A stretch of 22,093 nucleotides of DNA, taken from NCBI GenBank assembly GCA_041648755.1, contig JBAZOJ010000032.1:1-22093 (forward strand), given 5' to 3'. The translations under genes were made by a program, and so were the position numbers. The notes beneath the pieces were generated by a model. The model saw nothing but the letters and a program-made list of their open reading frames with translations. It was not told the origin of the DNA and made no database searches. Below are positions 7,825-15,969 of this stretch, in pieces (position 1 is the first letter of the stretch; each line of letters opens with the position of its first letter). The DNA comes from JBAZOJ01 sp041648755 (GTDB taxonomy: Bacteria > Planctomycetota > B143-G9).

Positions 7825-9074
7825 GCGATCAGCCACTGTTCGATCCTCCCGCAAACTTGGAGGCACCTCTCACCGTAAGCGTGTTAACGGCCCGGCTGAA
7901 GTTCATACTGGAGGATTCGTTCTCCTCCGTCAAGGTAGTCGGAGAGATCTCCTCGCTGAAGGTTCACCAGTCGGGGCACCTGTACTTCGAACTCAAGGAT
8001 GAGAACGCGCGCATCAGCGCTGTGATGTTCAGGACGGCTGCAAAGAAGCTCGCGTTCGAACCTCAGGATGGGCTGAAGGTCGTCGCGGAGGGCGCGGTCT
8101 CGGTCTACGAGCCCCAGGGCAAGTACCAGATCATCGTCGAGCGGATGAGCCCTGTCGGTGTTGGAGAGATGCAGATCCGGTTTCGCCAGCTCTATGAAAA
8201 GCTCAAGCGCGAGGGGCTGTACGATCCCTCACGAAAGGTTCCGCTCCCCATCATTCCGAAGGGAATCGGGATCGCTACCTCACCCAGCGGCGCCGCAATC
8301 CGCGATATGCTCAAGATCATCGCGAAGCGTAACCCGTATGTTCCGGTCTTCATCCGACCGACGGTGGTGCAGGGCAGCGCTGCTGCCGAGGACATCTGCG
8401 AGGCCTTGAAGGACTTGGATGCATTCGAGGCGGTCGACGTCATTATCGTTGGAAGGGGCGGTGGTTCCTACGAAGATCTCTTTGTCTTCAACGACGAACG
8501 GATCGCCCGGATAATGGCAACGATCGTCAAGCCGGTTATTTCCGCGGTTGGACACGAAGTGGATTTCACCATATCGGACTTCGTAGCGGATGTGCGCGCA
8601 GCGACTCCCTCCGATGCTGCGGTCAAGGTTACGGCGGATATCTCGGATATCCTGGCTCAGCTTGATGAGAATGGGCTGAGGCTGGCCGCCGGAGCGGCAA
8701 ACTCCTGCAGGCAAGCCCGTGTCGGCCTTCGCCATCTCTATCGCAGTCTAAGGATGTCCGGTCCTCTTGGCAGACTTCGGACTATGACTCAGCGGGTCGA
8801 TGAACTTTCCAACCGACTCGGTGCTTCAATGGGAGCGCTCTCATCAGCATTCCGAGCACGGCTGGACCGGGCGGAAAGCAAACACTCGGCTCTGAATCCC
8901 CTCGCCGTTCTTGGAAGAGGGTATGCTATTGTCAGGATGGAAGGGCGCGTGGTATCTTCTGTAATGCAAGTCTCTGCGGGAGACTCGATTGACATTGCGC
9001 TGGCGGACGGGGCTGTTGATGCGGTAGTTGGCTCAGTCTCGAAAGGAAGCCGGAATGAAGCAAGAAATTCCTGA
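7821..9074 (+). CDS. xseA: Exodeoxyribonuclease VII large subunit
   Basis: XseA is the catalytic subunit of exonuclease VII, which degrades single-stranded DNA to oligonucleotides in repair. The 417-residue protein has an N-terminal OB-fold (about 18-110) and the catalytic core with SPSGAAIRD (154-162), RGGGSYEDL (212-220), GHEVDFT (244-250) and DVRAATPSDAA. A helical region follows, then the C-terminal NPLAVLGRGYAIV segment. The length is slightly below the Escherichia coli protein, mainly in the coiled-coil part. The start is TTG at 7821, overlapping the ymdB-like stop, with GGAG 8 nt upstream. It overlaps xseB by 20 nt, so the two subunits are probably translationally coupled. Confidence 0.96.
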   Translation: MSDQPLFDPPANLEAPLTVSVLTARLKFILEDSFSSVKVVGEISSLKVHQSGHLYFELKDENARISAVMFRTAAKKLAFEPQDGLKVVAEGAVSVYEPQGKYQIIVERMSPVGVGEMQIRFRQLYEKLKREGLYDPSRKVPLPIIPKGIGIATSPSGAAIRDMLKIIAKRNPYVPVFIRPTVVQGSAAAEDICEALKDLDAFEAVDVIIVGRGGGSYEDLFVFNDERIARIMATIVKPVISAVGHEVDFTISDFVADVRAATPSDAAVKVTADISDILAQLDENGLRLAAGAANSCRQARVGLRHLYRSLRMSGPLGRLRTMTQRVDELSNRLGASMGALSSAFRARLDRAESKHSALNPLAVLGRGYAIVRMEGRVVSSVMQVSAGDSIDIALADGAVDAVVGSVSKGSRNEARNS

Positions 9075-9327
9075 GGATATCACTAAGCGGCCTTTCGAGG
9101 AACTCGTTTCCGAACTGGAGACGATCCTGAAGAAGCTCGAATCCGGGAATCTTCCCTTGCAGGAAAGCATCGAATTGTACGAAAGAGGTACAATACTCTT
9201 GAAGGTATGCTATCAGATGCTCGGAGAACTCGAAGGGAAAGTCGTCAAGCTTGTCCGGGACGCGGAAGGCGTCCTTCGCGAGATTCCATTTGAAACCGGA
9301 GAGGAAGAAATTGGCCGCAGAAGTTGA
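9055..9327 (+). CDS. xseB: Exodeoxyribonuclease VII small subunit
   Basis: XseB is the small helical subunit that binds XseA in exonuclease VII. The family signature FEELVSELETILKKLESG, then LPLQESIELYERG, is plain within 90 residues. I chose the ATG at 9055, which has AAAGGA about 8 nt upstream and yields the standard short N-terminus. An upstream TTG at 9028 would add nine residues without similarity. The gene lies inside the end of xseA and overlaps the next gene by 17 nt. No unusual feature is seen. Confidence 0.94.
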   Translation: MKQEIPEDITKRPFEELVSELETILKKLESGNLPLQESIELYERGTILLKVCYQMLGELEGKVVKLVRDAEGVLREIPFETGEEEIGRRS

Positions 9328-10192
9328 TCACATTTCACGAGTAGCCCTTGCCGTGAACACGCGCCTGGGAGGGTTGCTTCCGTCTGCCGAGGGTCCTGCT
9401 GCCCGACTGATGGAGGCCATGCGCTATTCCGCCCTGGCCGGTGGAAAGCGCGTACGCCCCTACTTATGTGTCAGAGCCTGTGAGCTTGCCGACGGGAAGA
9501 TGAGTGACGCGCTCGATGTTGCCTGTGCACTGGAGTGCATCCACACCTATTCGCTGATCCATGATGACCTTCCCGCGCTCGACAACGACGATTTGCGGCG
9601 GGGTCAGCCGACAAATCATCGCAAGTTCGACGAAGCAACCGCGATTCTGGCGGGAGACGGGCTTCTTACCCTGGCATTTGAAATAATTGCCTGTGCCGAC
9701 CTGCCAGCGGAGAGAACCCGCGAAGTACTGCGGGAAGTGGCAATCGGGGCAGGTTGGTCGGGCATGGTAGGCGGTCAGATGGCCGATATCCTTTACGAAA
9801 AATCTCTTCCGCGCGAGGAACTCGTTCGGTTTATTCATACTCGAAAGACCGGAGCCCTGATCAAAGCATCGGTCCTCGCCGGAGCGGCATGTGCCGGCGC
9901 CGACGAAAAGAAGACCGCAGCACTGGCCACTTTTGGCGAGAAGTGCGGTTTCGTGTTCCAAGTCACCGATGATATCTGCGATTCCCTTTCCACCCCTGAG
10001 GAAATGGGCAAGGGAGTCGGCAAGGATAACGAAGCGGGAAAGCAGAATGCCGTGTCAGTCTGGGGTGTTGAGGGCGCGGGCAAAGTTGCCACCAAAGCGG
10101 CGCGCGAGGCCGCCAATGCACTGACCCCATTCGGTCGGTCCGCTGAGGATCTTGTTGCGTTCGTCAAGTCGCTACCCAACAGAAGGAAGTGA
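9311..10192 (+). CDS. ispA: Farnesyl/geranyl diphosphate synthase (polyprenyl synthetase)
   Basis: This short-chain trans-prenyltransferase condenses isopentenyl diphosphate with allylic diphosphates to make precursors of quinones, undecaprenyl carriers and other isoprenoids. The 293-residue protein has GGKR at 44-47, the first Asp-rich motif DDLPALDNDD, the RRGQPT segment and the second motif DDICD followed by GKDNEAGK. The TTG at 9311, preceded by GAGGAAG, places GGKR as in E. coli IspA; an in-frame start at 9251 would add 20 residues read inside xseB and is unlikely. Product chain length cannot be fixed from sequence alone, but the DDx4D first motif is typical of bacterial FPP/GGPP enzymes. 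The next gene, dxs, supplies the pathway's first step. Confidence 0.94.
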   Translation: MAAEVDHISRVALAVNTRLGGLLPSAEGPAARLMEAMRYSALAGGKRVRPYLCVRACELADGKMSDALDVACALECIHTYSLIHDDLPALDNDDLRRGQPTNHRKFDEATAILAGDGLLTLAFEIIACADLPAERTREVLREVAIGAGWSGMVGGQMADILYEKSLPREELVRFIHTRKTGALIKASVLAGAACAGADEKKTAALATFGEKCGFVFQVTDDICDSLSTPEEMGKGVGKDNEAGKQNAVSVWGVEGAGKVATKAAREAANALTPFGRSAEDLVAFVKSLPNRRK

Positions 10193-10196
10193 GTGC

Positions 10197-12056
10197 GTGG
10201 GAGCACTGCTGGACAAGATAGCATCTCCTGAAGACCTGAAGAAACTCAGCGTGATTGAGTTGGCAGCGCTTTGTCTCGAGTTGCGCGAGTACATGACCGA
10301 CATTACCCTGAAAAACGGCGGTCACCTGGCCTCCAATCTCGGCGCCGTCGAAATTACGACCGCGCTTCACTATCTCTATGACTTCAAGACAGACAGGCTC
10401 GTGTTCGATGTCGGGCACCAGTGTTACACTCACAAGATTCTGACCGGTCGCCGCGATGCTTTCAAGTCGGTCAGGACTTTCGGAGGCATTTCCGGATATC
10501 CCGATCCTGAAGAAAGCCCGTTTGACTGTTTCCATACCGGCCATGCCAGCACCTCCATTTCAATGGCTTCCGGGCTGGCCGAAGCATACGCCAGGCAAGG
10601 TGTTGATCGCAGAGTCGTTGCCTTTGTCGGCGACGGCTCCTTAACGGGCGGAGAGGCCTACGAAGGGCTCTGCCACCTCGGCAGTACACAGCGCGATGTG
10701 CTTGTTGTGCTCAATGACAACCGCATGGCAATTTCCCCTTCTACAGGCGGAATGACCCGCTACCTGACTCTGCTTCGCACTTCACAGGGCTACAATGAGT
10801 TCAAGAAGGAAATCCACTCGCTCATAGGCAGGCTCCCGCTGATGCAGGGAAGCCTCGCTCAGTGGGCCGAACGCCTCCATAACAGGCTTTCCGCCATGAT
10901 GATCGAGAGCGGAATTTTCGCTACCCTCGGCTACAAGTACTTCGGTCCGTGCGACGGCCACAATGTCCCGGAACTGGTTGCGATGCTGCGCGAAGTTCGG
11001 AAGCTGCGCAGGCCCGTGTTGTTGCATGTCGTTACGGAAAAGGGCAAGGGAAACCATCGTGCCGAGTGCGACCCCATAACGTTCCATGGTGTCGGTCCCA
11101 GCGTTGTGGAGCAGCCGACGCAGTTTGATGTATGCGAGCCCAATTTCACCGACGTCTTTGGCGAGACAATAGCCGCTTTGGGTGAGAAAGACGAAAAGCT
11201 TGTGGCCTTGACCGCTGCAATGTGTACCGGCACGGGTGTTTCCGCCTTTGCTGCGAAATTCCCGGATCGAACCTATGATGTCGGAATTGCGGAACCACAC
11301 TGCGTGACTTTTGCGGCTTCGATGGCGAGAGGCGGTCTGAAGCCGGTTGTCGCCATCTATTCCACGTTCATGATGAGGGCGGTCGACCAGGTATTCCATG
11401 ATGTGATCCTGCAGAAGGATATCCCCTTGCTGGTCTGTATGGACCGCGCCGGGCTTGTGGGTGAAGACGGAGCGACGCATCACGGTCTGTACGACATCTC
11501 TGTTTTCAAGGCCTTCCCTGGCATCGTAATGTGTTCACCAGCGGATGTCCGCGAAACCGTGATGATGATCAAATGGGCGATTGACTCCGGACGGGTCGTC
11601 CTGATGCGCTATCCACGAGCGAAAGTCCCCAAGTACGCCGAGTTGCCGGAAGTACCACCTGTCGAGCTTGGGCGCGGGTATTTCGTACGTGAGGGGAAGG
11701 ACGTCTGCATTATTGCGTACGGGGCGATGTTGAGAAACGCACTGGACGCTGCGGCTATCATCGAGAGCGAGGGCCATTCGTGTGCCGTCGCAAACCCGAG
11801 ATTCGCTCTTCCTTTGGACTTGGATTTGATCAAGAAGGCTGCAAAAAGCCATCTTGTTGTGACAGTCGAGGAGCATTCCGAGCGCGGAGGCTTCGGTTCG
11901 CTGGTGTCGGACGCTCTGCCAACAAGTCGGAAGTTTCTGGCCATTGGTGTGCCCGACCGCCTGATACCTCATGGTTCGCGCAGACAACTCCTTGAGTTGT
12001 GCGGATTGGACGCGAAATCCATCGCCCAAAGGGTGATACAGGAGATTCGCGCGTGA
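10197..12056 (+). CDS. dxs: 1-deoxy-D-xylulose-5-phosphate synthase
   Basis: DXS joins pyruvate and glyceraldehyde 3-phosphate with thiamine diphosphate, the first step of the MEP isoprenoid pathway. The 619-residue length matches the E. coli enzyme. Motifs are GHQCYTHKILTGR (His74), GHASTSIS (His116), the ThDP/Mg site GDGSLTGG (145-152) with NDN at 173-175, and YFGPCDGHN. The catalytic Glu366 and His368 lie in IAEPHCVT, where most relatives have Gln in place of Pro367. DRAGLVGEDGATHHG follows. The start is GTG at 10197, with AGAAGGAAG about 8 nt upstream and a 4-nt gap from ispA; earlier starts would run back into ispA. The stop overlaps the nadK start. It is clearly a full-length DXS. Confidence 0.97.
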   Translation: MGALLDKIASPEDLKKLSVIELAALCLELREYMTDITLKNGGHLASNLGAVEITTALHYLYDFKTDRLVFDVGHQCYTHKILTGRRDAFKSVRTFGGISGYPDPEESPFDCFHTGHASTSISMASGLAEAYARQGVDRRVVAFVGDGSLTGGEAYEGLCHLGSTQRDVLVVLNDNRMAISPSTGGMTRYLTLLRTSQGYNEFKKEIHSLIGRLPLMQGSLAQWAERLHNRLSAMMIESGIFATLGYKYFGPCDGHNVPELVAMLREVRKLRRPVLLHVVTEKGKGNHRAECDPITFHGVGPSVVEQPTQFDVCEPNFTDVFGETIAALGEKDEKLVALTAAMCTGTGVSAFAAKFPDRTYDVGIAEPHCVTFAASMARGGLKPVVAIYSTFMMRAVDQVFHDVILQKDIPLLVCMDRAGLVGEDGATHHGLYDISVFKAFPGIVMCSPADVRETVMMIKWAIDSGRVVLMRYPRAKVPKYAELPEVPPVELGRGYFVREGKDVCIIAYGAMLRNALDAAAIIESEGHSCAVANPRFALPLDLDLIKKAAKSHLVVTVEEHSERGGFGSLVSDALPTSRKFLAIGVPDRLIPHGSRRQLLELCGLDAKSIAQRVIQEIRA

Positions 12057-12949
12057 AAGTCTGCATCTTTGGCAATCCGAACAAGCCATTAGCTTCCAGG
12101 CTGGTCGATGCATTGCTTCCCTGGCTCAAGAAGCAAGTGGAAGTGAAGTGTGTCGAGTTGTCTGAGCATGGGAAGCTTGATCCAACCGGAGCCGACTTCA
12201 TCCTGGTGGTCGGAGGCGACGGGACAATCCTCAACTGCGCACGCAGACTCACCAGGTATGACGTTCCGGTAGTCGGGATCAACCTGGGCAGATTCGGCTT
12301 TCTTACGGCAATCAGCCCCTTAAGGGTAAAGGATGAGTTGCTGAGCGTATTCCGCGGCGAATACTCTGTATCCGAACGGATGATGCTCGAGGTGGTCGGG
12401 TTGGACGGAGTGAAGCTCGACTCGGGCACGGGAGATGTCGTCGCGCTGAACGAGATTGTTATCGAGAAGGGCGGAACCCCGCGAGCCCTCTCCATCGAGG
12501 TCCATCACGGCGATCAGTATTTCAATGACTTTTCCGCCGATGGAGTGATCGTGGCGACCCCCACCGGTTCGACGGCGTACTCGCTTTCGGCGGGAGGTCC
12601 TCTTGTCGCAGCGGAATTGGGTGTGATGGTAATTATCCCCATCTGCCCGCATTGCCTGTCGGAGCGGCCATTTGTAGTGTCTGCCGACAAGCCGATCAGG
12701 CTGAGGCTTTCCCCCTACGTCGAAGGCGGGATGGTCACGCTCGATGGGCAGGTGGTTTATCGCCCCAATGGAGAGACCTTTGTAGAAGTGCGCAGATACC
12801 GCCATACTTTCAAGCTTCTTTCCCCTCCCAATGTCGGACAGTACGAGGTGATCCGGAACAAGCTCAACTGGGGCAAACCGTTCACTCCGTTGGCAACCGA
12901 TCCGGCGACCGAGAATATCAAGGACTTCGATTATCTGCTGGAGGATTGA
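12053..12949 (+). CDS. nadK: NAD kinase
   Basis: NadK phosphorylates NAD to NADP in the cytoplasm. The 298-residue protein carries GGDGT (54-58), the NLGRFGFLT motif (78-85) that cradles the nucleotide, NEIVIEKG (133-140) and TPTGSTAYSLSAGGP (169-183), followed by IPICPHCLSERP. This is a standard bacterial NadK. The start is GTG at 12053, overlapping the dxs stop as GTGA, with AGGAG 8 nt upstream; earlier in-frame codons lie inside dxs. gltX begins 2 nt after its stop. NADP made here serves the reductase of the MEP pathway, though the genes' shared operon does not prove a direct link. Confidence 0.96.
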   Translation: MKVCIFGNPNKPLASRLVDALLPWLKKQVEVKCVELSEHGKLDPTGADFILVVGGDGTILNCARRLTRYDVPVVGINLGRFGFLTAISPLRVKDELLSVFRGEYSVSERMMLEVVGLDGVKLDSGTGDVVALNEIVIEKGGTPRALSIEVHHGDQYFNDFSADGVIVATPTGSTAYSLSAGGPLVAAELGVMVIIPICPHCLSERPFVVSADKPIRLRLSPYVEGGMVTLDGQVVYRPNGETFVEVRRYRHTFKLLSPPNVGQYEVIRNKLNWGKPFTPLATDPATENIKDFDYLLED

Positions 12950-12951
12950 CC

Positions 12952-14343
12952 TTGGATAGCCCCAAAATTCGAGTCCGTTTCGCCCCGTCCCCGACGGGGT
13001 ACATGCATATCGGCAACCTGCGCACCGCCCTCTACAACTGGCTGTTCGCGCGCCATTGTGGCGGGACTTTCATCCTTCGCATCGAGGATACCGATCGCCA
13101 GCGCCACAACGAGGACGCCATACGCGTTATCATCGATGGCCTGAATAATCTGGGGCTCCACTTTGACGAAGGTCCCTTTTTCCAGTCCGACAGGCTTCCC
13201 ATTTACCGGCGGCATGCTGAGGAACTCGTTGCTCAGGGGCTGGCTTACAAGGCCGAGGCACAGGAAGGCAAGGGCGAGGCGATAATCCTTGGTGCGCCCG
13301 AAGAAGAAGCCTCATGGGTGGATGTTGTGAAGGGGCTCATCACTTTCCAGCCGGAGGATCTGCAGGAACTCGTGCTGATAAAGTCAGATGGCTTTCCGAC
13401 CTACAACTTTGCGTGCGTGGTTGACGACCACGAAATGGCAATCACTCACGTCCTCAGGGGAGACGACCACGTTTCCAATACTCCCAAACAGATCTGCGTT
13501 TACCGGGCTCTTGGTTGGGAACCTCCTACCTTTGGGCACTTCCCGATGATCCTCGGCATGGATGGACAGCGCCTCTCCAAGCGCCACGGCGCGGTCAAAG
13601 TAACTGATTTCCTTGACGCTGGCTATCTGCCGATTACGGTCCTGAACTTCATCGCCTTGTTAGGGTGGTCTCCTGGCGGCGACAAGGAGATTATGTCCCT
13701 GAAGGAGATGGTCGAACTGTTCACGATCGATCGCGTCAGGCCCACTGCCGCGAAATTCGACTACGAGAAATTCGCATGGATGAACGGCGTACAAGTCCGG
13801 GCCTCCGACCCGCGTGAAATCTGCGCGATAGCAATGAAGATCATCACCGCTCGCGGATTCGCAGCACTCGTTCCCTCGCAGCAGTGGCTTGAGGAAATCA
13901 TCAAGCTGTACATCGAGAGGATCAAGACCGTAGGGGAGTTCATCGACGCGATTTCTTATTTCTTCGTCGCGGACGCGGACTTGAAATTCAAACGTGAATC
14001 CATAGACAAGGTCCTGTCCAAAGAGGCCGCGCCGGTCGCGCTGCAAGCAGCCTACGAGGCGCTCAATGGCCTGACCGATTTCACGGCCCCTCCCATCGAA
14101 GCCGCCCTCAGGGGTGCCTGCGAAAAGACAGGGCTCGGGCTCGGGAAGATCGCGCAGCCGGTCAGAGTTGCGGTAACCGGTCTGACGGCGTCGGCAGAGC
14201 TGTTCAAGACCCTTGAGCTTTTGGGCAAGGACCGTTCCATGGCAAGAATCGTCAGGACCCTTGAGTTCTTCAAGACCCCCGGCTCTTTCCCGATCGAAGA
14301 GCCTCCTCCTGTAGCCCCTGCAGTCACAGAGGAGGCGCAATGA
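12952..14343 (+). CDS. gltX: Glutamyl-tRNA synthetase, internally shortened
   Basis: GluRS charges tRNA-Glu. The 463-residue class I synthetase shows RFAPSPTGYMHIGNLRTAL (HIGN 19-22), RIEDTD, the KSDGFPTYNFACVVDDHEM segment, RGDDHVSNT and the KMSKS-type RLSKRHG (207-213), then a helical anticodon-binding domain. The start is TTG at 12952 with GGAGG 7 nt upstream and gives MDSPKIRVRFAPS, as expected; upstream in-frame codons lie inside nadK. Between AYKAEAQ (98-104) and GEAIILGAP (108-116) most bacterial GluRS have about 40-50 more residues, including the Cys-rich or CYC-type segment, which is missing here. A Pro/Glu-rich tail (about 445-463) is extra. It overlaps the kinase gene by 4 nt. The core motifs suggest activity. 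Confidence 0.95.
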   Translation: MDSPKIRVRFAPSPTGYMHIGNLRTALYNWLFARHCGGTFILRIEDTDRQRHNEDAIRVIIDGLNNLGLHFDEGPFFQSDRLPIYRRHAEELVAQGLAYKAEAQEGKGEAIILGAPEEEASWVDVVKGLITFQPEDLQELVLIKSDGFPTYNFACVVDDHEMAITHVLRGDDHVSNTPKQICVYRALGWEPPTFGHFPMILGMDGQRLSKRHGAVKVTDFLDAGYLPITVLNFIALLGWSPGGDKEIMSLKEMVELFTIDRVRPTAAKFDYEKFAWMNGVQVRASDPREICAIAMKIITARGFAALVPSQQWLEEIIKLYIERIKTVGEFIDAISYFFVADADLKFKRESIDKVLSKEAAPVALQAAYEALNGLTDFTAPPIEAALRGACEKTGLGLGKIAQPVRVAVTGLTASAELFKTLELLGKDRSMARIVRTLEFFKTPGSFPIEEPPPVAPAVTEEAQ

Positions 14344-15251
14344 TCCGGCTCGTCGTTGTGGGCAGCGTTGCGTACGACGCTATTGAGACACCGTACGGCA
14401 CTCGCGATCGCGCGTTGGGCGGCTCTGCGAGTTACTTCTCCTACGCCGCGTCCTTCTTCACGAAGGTCGGGCTCGTGGGCATCGTGGGCAAGGACTTCGA
14501 CAATCACCTGCTTGATCCTCACGTCGCTCGCGGCATCGACCTGACCGGACTGGTCAGGGACGAGAAGCGCGATTCCTTCTTCTGGCGGGGCAGGTACGAA
14601 GGTGACATGAACAGCGCTCAGACTCTTGAAGTAAGGCTGAATGTGCTGGGAGACTTCAAGCCGCAACTGCCTGCGTCTTATCGGTCAGCGCCATTCCTGT
14701 TTCTTGCGAACAGCCACCCGGCGTCACAGGCGTCGGCCCTGTCTCAGATGAAGGGGAAGGTGTTCTCCTGCGCCGATTCGATGAACCTGTGGATTTCAAA
14801 TGAACTTGGTGCTCTTCGTGAGCTTCTTCGCCGCGTGGACGGCTTTTTCTGCAATGACGGAGAGGCACGCATGCTCTCCGGCAATGCGAACTTGATCTAC
14901 TCCGGCCGCAGGATCATGGAACTCGGGCCACGGTTCATCACGATGAAGAAGGGCGAACACGGAGCTATCCTGTTCAGTCACGATGGGCTTGTAGGTATTC
15001 CGGGATTTCCCGTGGAGAAGGTGGTGGACCCGACCGGCGCGGGCGATTCGTTTGCCGGTGGATTCATGGGTTCGCTGGCGAGGTCAGGCAAATCCGATCT
15101 CCCGGCCCTGAAGGATGCCCTTGTCGACGGCACTGCCATGGCTTCTTTCGCGGTCGAAGGATTCGGACTTGAGCGGTTCTACACTCTGACCGAGAAGGAC
15201 ATAGAAGAACGCCGTTCGCGCATCATTGAGTATATGCCGGGAGCGCGATGA
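14340..15251 (+). CDS. PfkB/ribokinase-family sugar or nucleoside kinase
   Basis: This 303-residue kinase belongs to the ribokinase/PfkB fold, which transfers ATP phosphate to a sugar, nucleoside or related alcohol. The N-terminal GSVAYDAI and GGSASYFSYAA (about 27-37) fit the substrate-binding region. The C-terminal signature DPTGAGDSFAGGF (about 230-242) holds the catalytic Asp and the anion hole. The substrate cannot be assigned: residues that define ribokinase, fructokinase or adenosine kinase are not distinctive here. GGAGG lies 4 nt before the ATG, which overlaps the gltX stop, and the gene overlaps thpR by 4 nt. It probably acts in the cytoplasm. It may be a salvage or housekeeping kinase carried along in the operon. 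Confidence 0.9.
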   Translation: MIRLVVVGSVAYDAIETPYGTRDRALGGSASYFSYAASFFTKVGLVGIVGKDFDNHLLDPHVARGIDLTGLVRDEKRDSFFWRGRYEGDMNSAQTLEVRLNVLGDFKPQLPASYRSAPFLFLANSHPASQASALSQMKGKVFSCADSMNLWISNELGALRELLRRVDGFFCNDGEARMLSGNANLIYSGRRIMELGPRFITMKKGEHGAILFSHDGLVGIPGFPVEKVVDPTGAGDSFAGGFMGSLARSGKSDLPALKDALVDGTAMASFAVEGFGLERFYTLTEKDIEERRSRIIEYMPGAR

Positions 15252-15853
15252 ATTACCGGGAGGCGATGCTCCGCATGTTCGTCGGCGTCCCGTTGGCGCC
15301 GGGATTGGACCGTAAGTTCGGGGCCATCCAGGCCGATCTGCGGCGTGCTCAAACGCACGTGAGCTGGGTTGAACCGGAGAGCCTTCACTTGACCGTGAAG
15401 TTCATCGGGGACTTTCCGGCCTCGCGCATTGACTTCATCGCAGGGCTTATGACGGAAAGCCTGGCCGGTACGAGTCCCACATGCCTTTCATTCCGAGGGG
15501 TGTCCTTCTTCCCGAACGAGCGGTTCCCAAAAGTAATCAAGGTTGACGCCAGTGACGAAAGTGGCCTGATGACGAAGGCGCACACTATACTCGACAGTGC
15601 TCTGCTCGATGAAGGGATCCCGTCCGAGGGAAGACCCTACCACGCACATCTGACACTTGGCCGGGTGAAAAACACGAAAGATATCCCAACGCTGGTTAGA
15701 ATCGCGAACGCGTATTCCGATACCGAGTTCGGTTCGATGGATGTATCAGGCCTTGTGCTGTTTGCGACCAAGCTTGATCGATCCGGTCCGCGATACACTG
15801 TTCTGGCTGAAGTTGACTGTCCCGACCCCGGCTATAAGAGCCCCGGAGATTAG
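15248..15853 (+). CDS. thpR: RNA 2',3'-cyclic phosphodiesterase (2H family)
   Basis: ThpR opens 2',3'-cyclic phosphates at RNA ends and was earlier named LigT or 2'-5' RNA ligase. The two 2H motifs are intact: HLTV (47-50) within LHLTVKFIGD and HLTL (134-137) within YHAHLTLGRVK. The 201-residue length is slightly above the usual 175-190. The ATG at 15248 overlaps the kinase stop as ATGA and has GGGAG upstream. In-frame ATGs at 15266 and 15275 sit after GGGAGG (15258-15263) and would give the more usual start at MLRMFVGV, so the true start is uncertain. It ends the ten-gene operon. Its RNA-end chemistry fits the RNA-decay genes at the operon's front. Confidence 0.93.
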   Translation: MNYREAMLRMFVGVPLAPGLDRKFGAIQADLRRAQTHVSWVEPESLHLTVKFIGDFPASRIDFIAGLMTESLAGTSPTCLSFRGVSFFPNERFPKVIKVDASDESGLMTKAHTILDSALLDEGIPSEGRPYHAHLTLGRVKNTKDIPTLVRIANAYSDTEFGSMDVSGLVLFATKLDRSGPRYTVLAEVDCPDPGYKSPGD

Positions 15854-15856
15854 AAA

Positions 15857-15892
15857 ATGAACAGAACCAGGTTTATCCTCTCTCATGCTTGA
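15857..15892 (+). CDS. Possible 11-residue leader peptide
   Basis: An ATG four bases after the thpR stop opens an 11-codon frame reading MNRTRFILSHA, ending in TGA at 15890-15892. GGAG (15845-15848) lies 8 nt upstream, a good distance. Two arginine codons are AGA and AGG. The frame is followed by stems and a strong terminator before the next gene, the arrangement of a transcription attenuator. A frame this short can arise by chance, so this is a suggestion only. Confidence 0.25.
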   Translation: MNRTRFILSHA

Positions 15893-15969
15893 GCGCGGCG
15901 CTTGCGGCCGCGTTGCGGCTGCATCCTTCCGCCTCCGCAGTAACGGACTTCGTCCGCATTGTGGTATGC
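15893..15969 (+). promoter_or_regulatory. Stem-rich leader ahead of the methyltransferase-dehydratase cluster
   Basis: This GC-rich stretch can fold into several stems: GCGGC/GCCGC near 15895-15911, TGCGG/CCGCA spanning about 15914-15939, and CGGAC/GTCCG (15944-15956) around TTC. It lies between the short leader frame and the terminator at 15970. No known riboswitch consensus is recognised, and I find no clear promoter in it. It may act in attenuation, or may simply be a structured 3' tail of the upstream operon. Confidence 0.3.

Noticed and set aside
10782..11483. Reverse open frame of 233 codons opposite dxs
   Set aside because: Fully antisense to conserved DXS motifs and without recognisable protein features.
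13660..14340. Reverse open frame of 226 codons opposite gltX
   Set aside because: It is the complement of a conserved synthetase gene and shows no domain of its own. Such frames are common opposite high-G+C genes.
15905..15925. Near-repeat of GTTGCGGC-like octamers in the cluster leader
   Set aside because: Two short G+C-rich copies only. Better explained by stems than by a repeat or attachment site.
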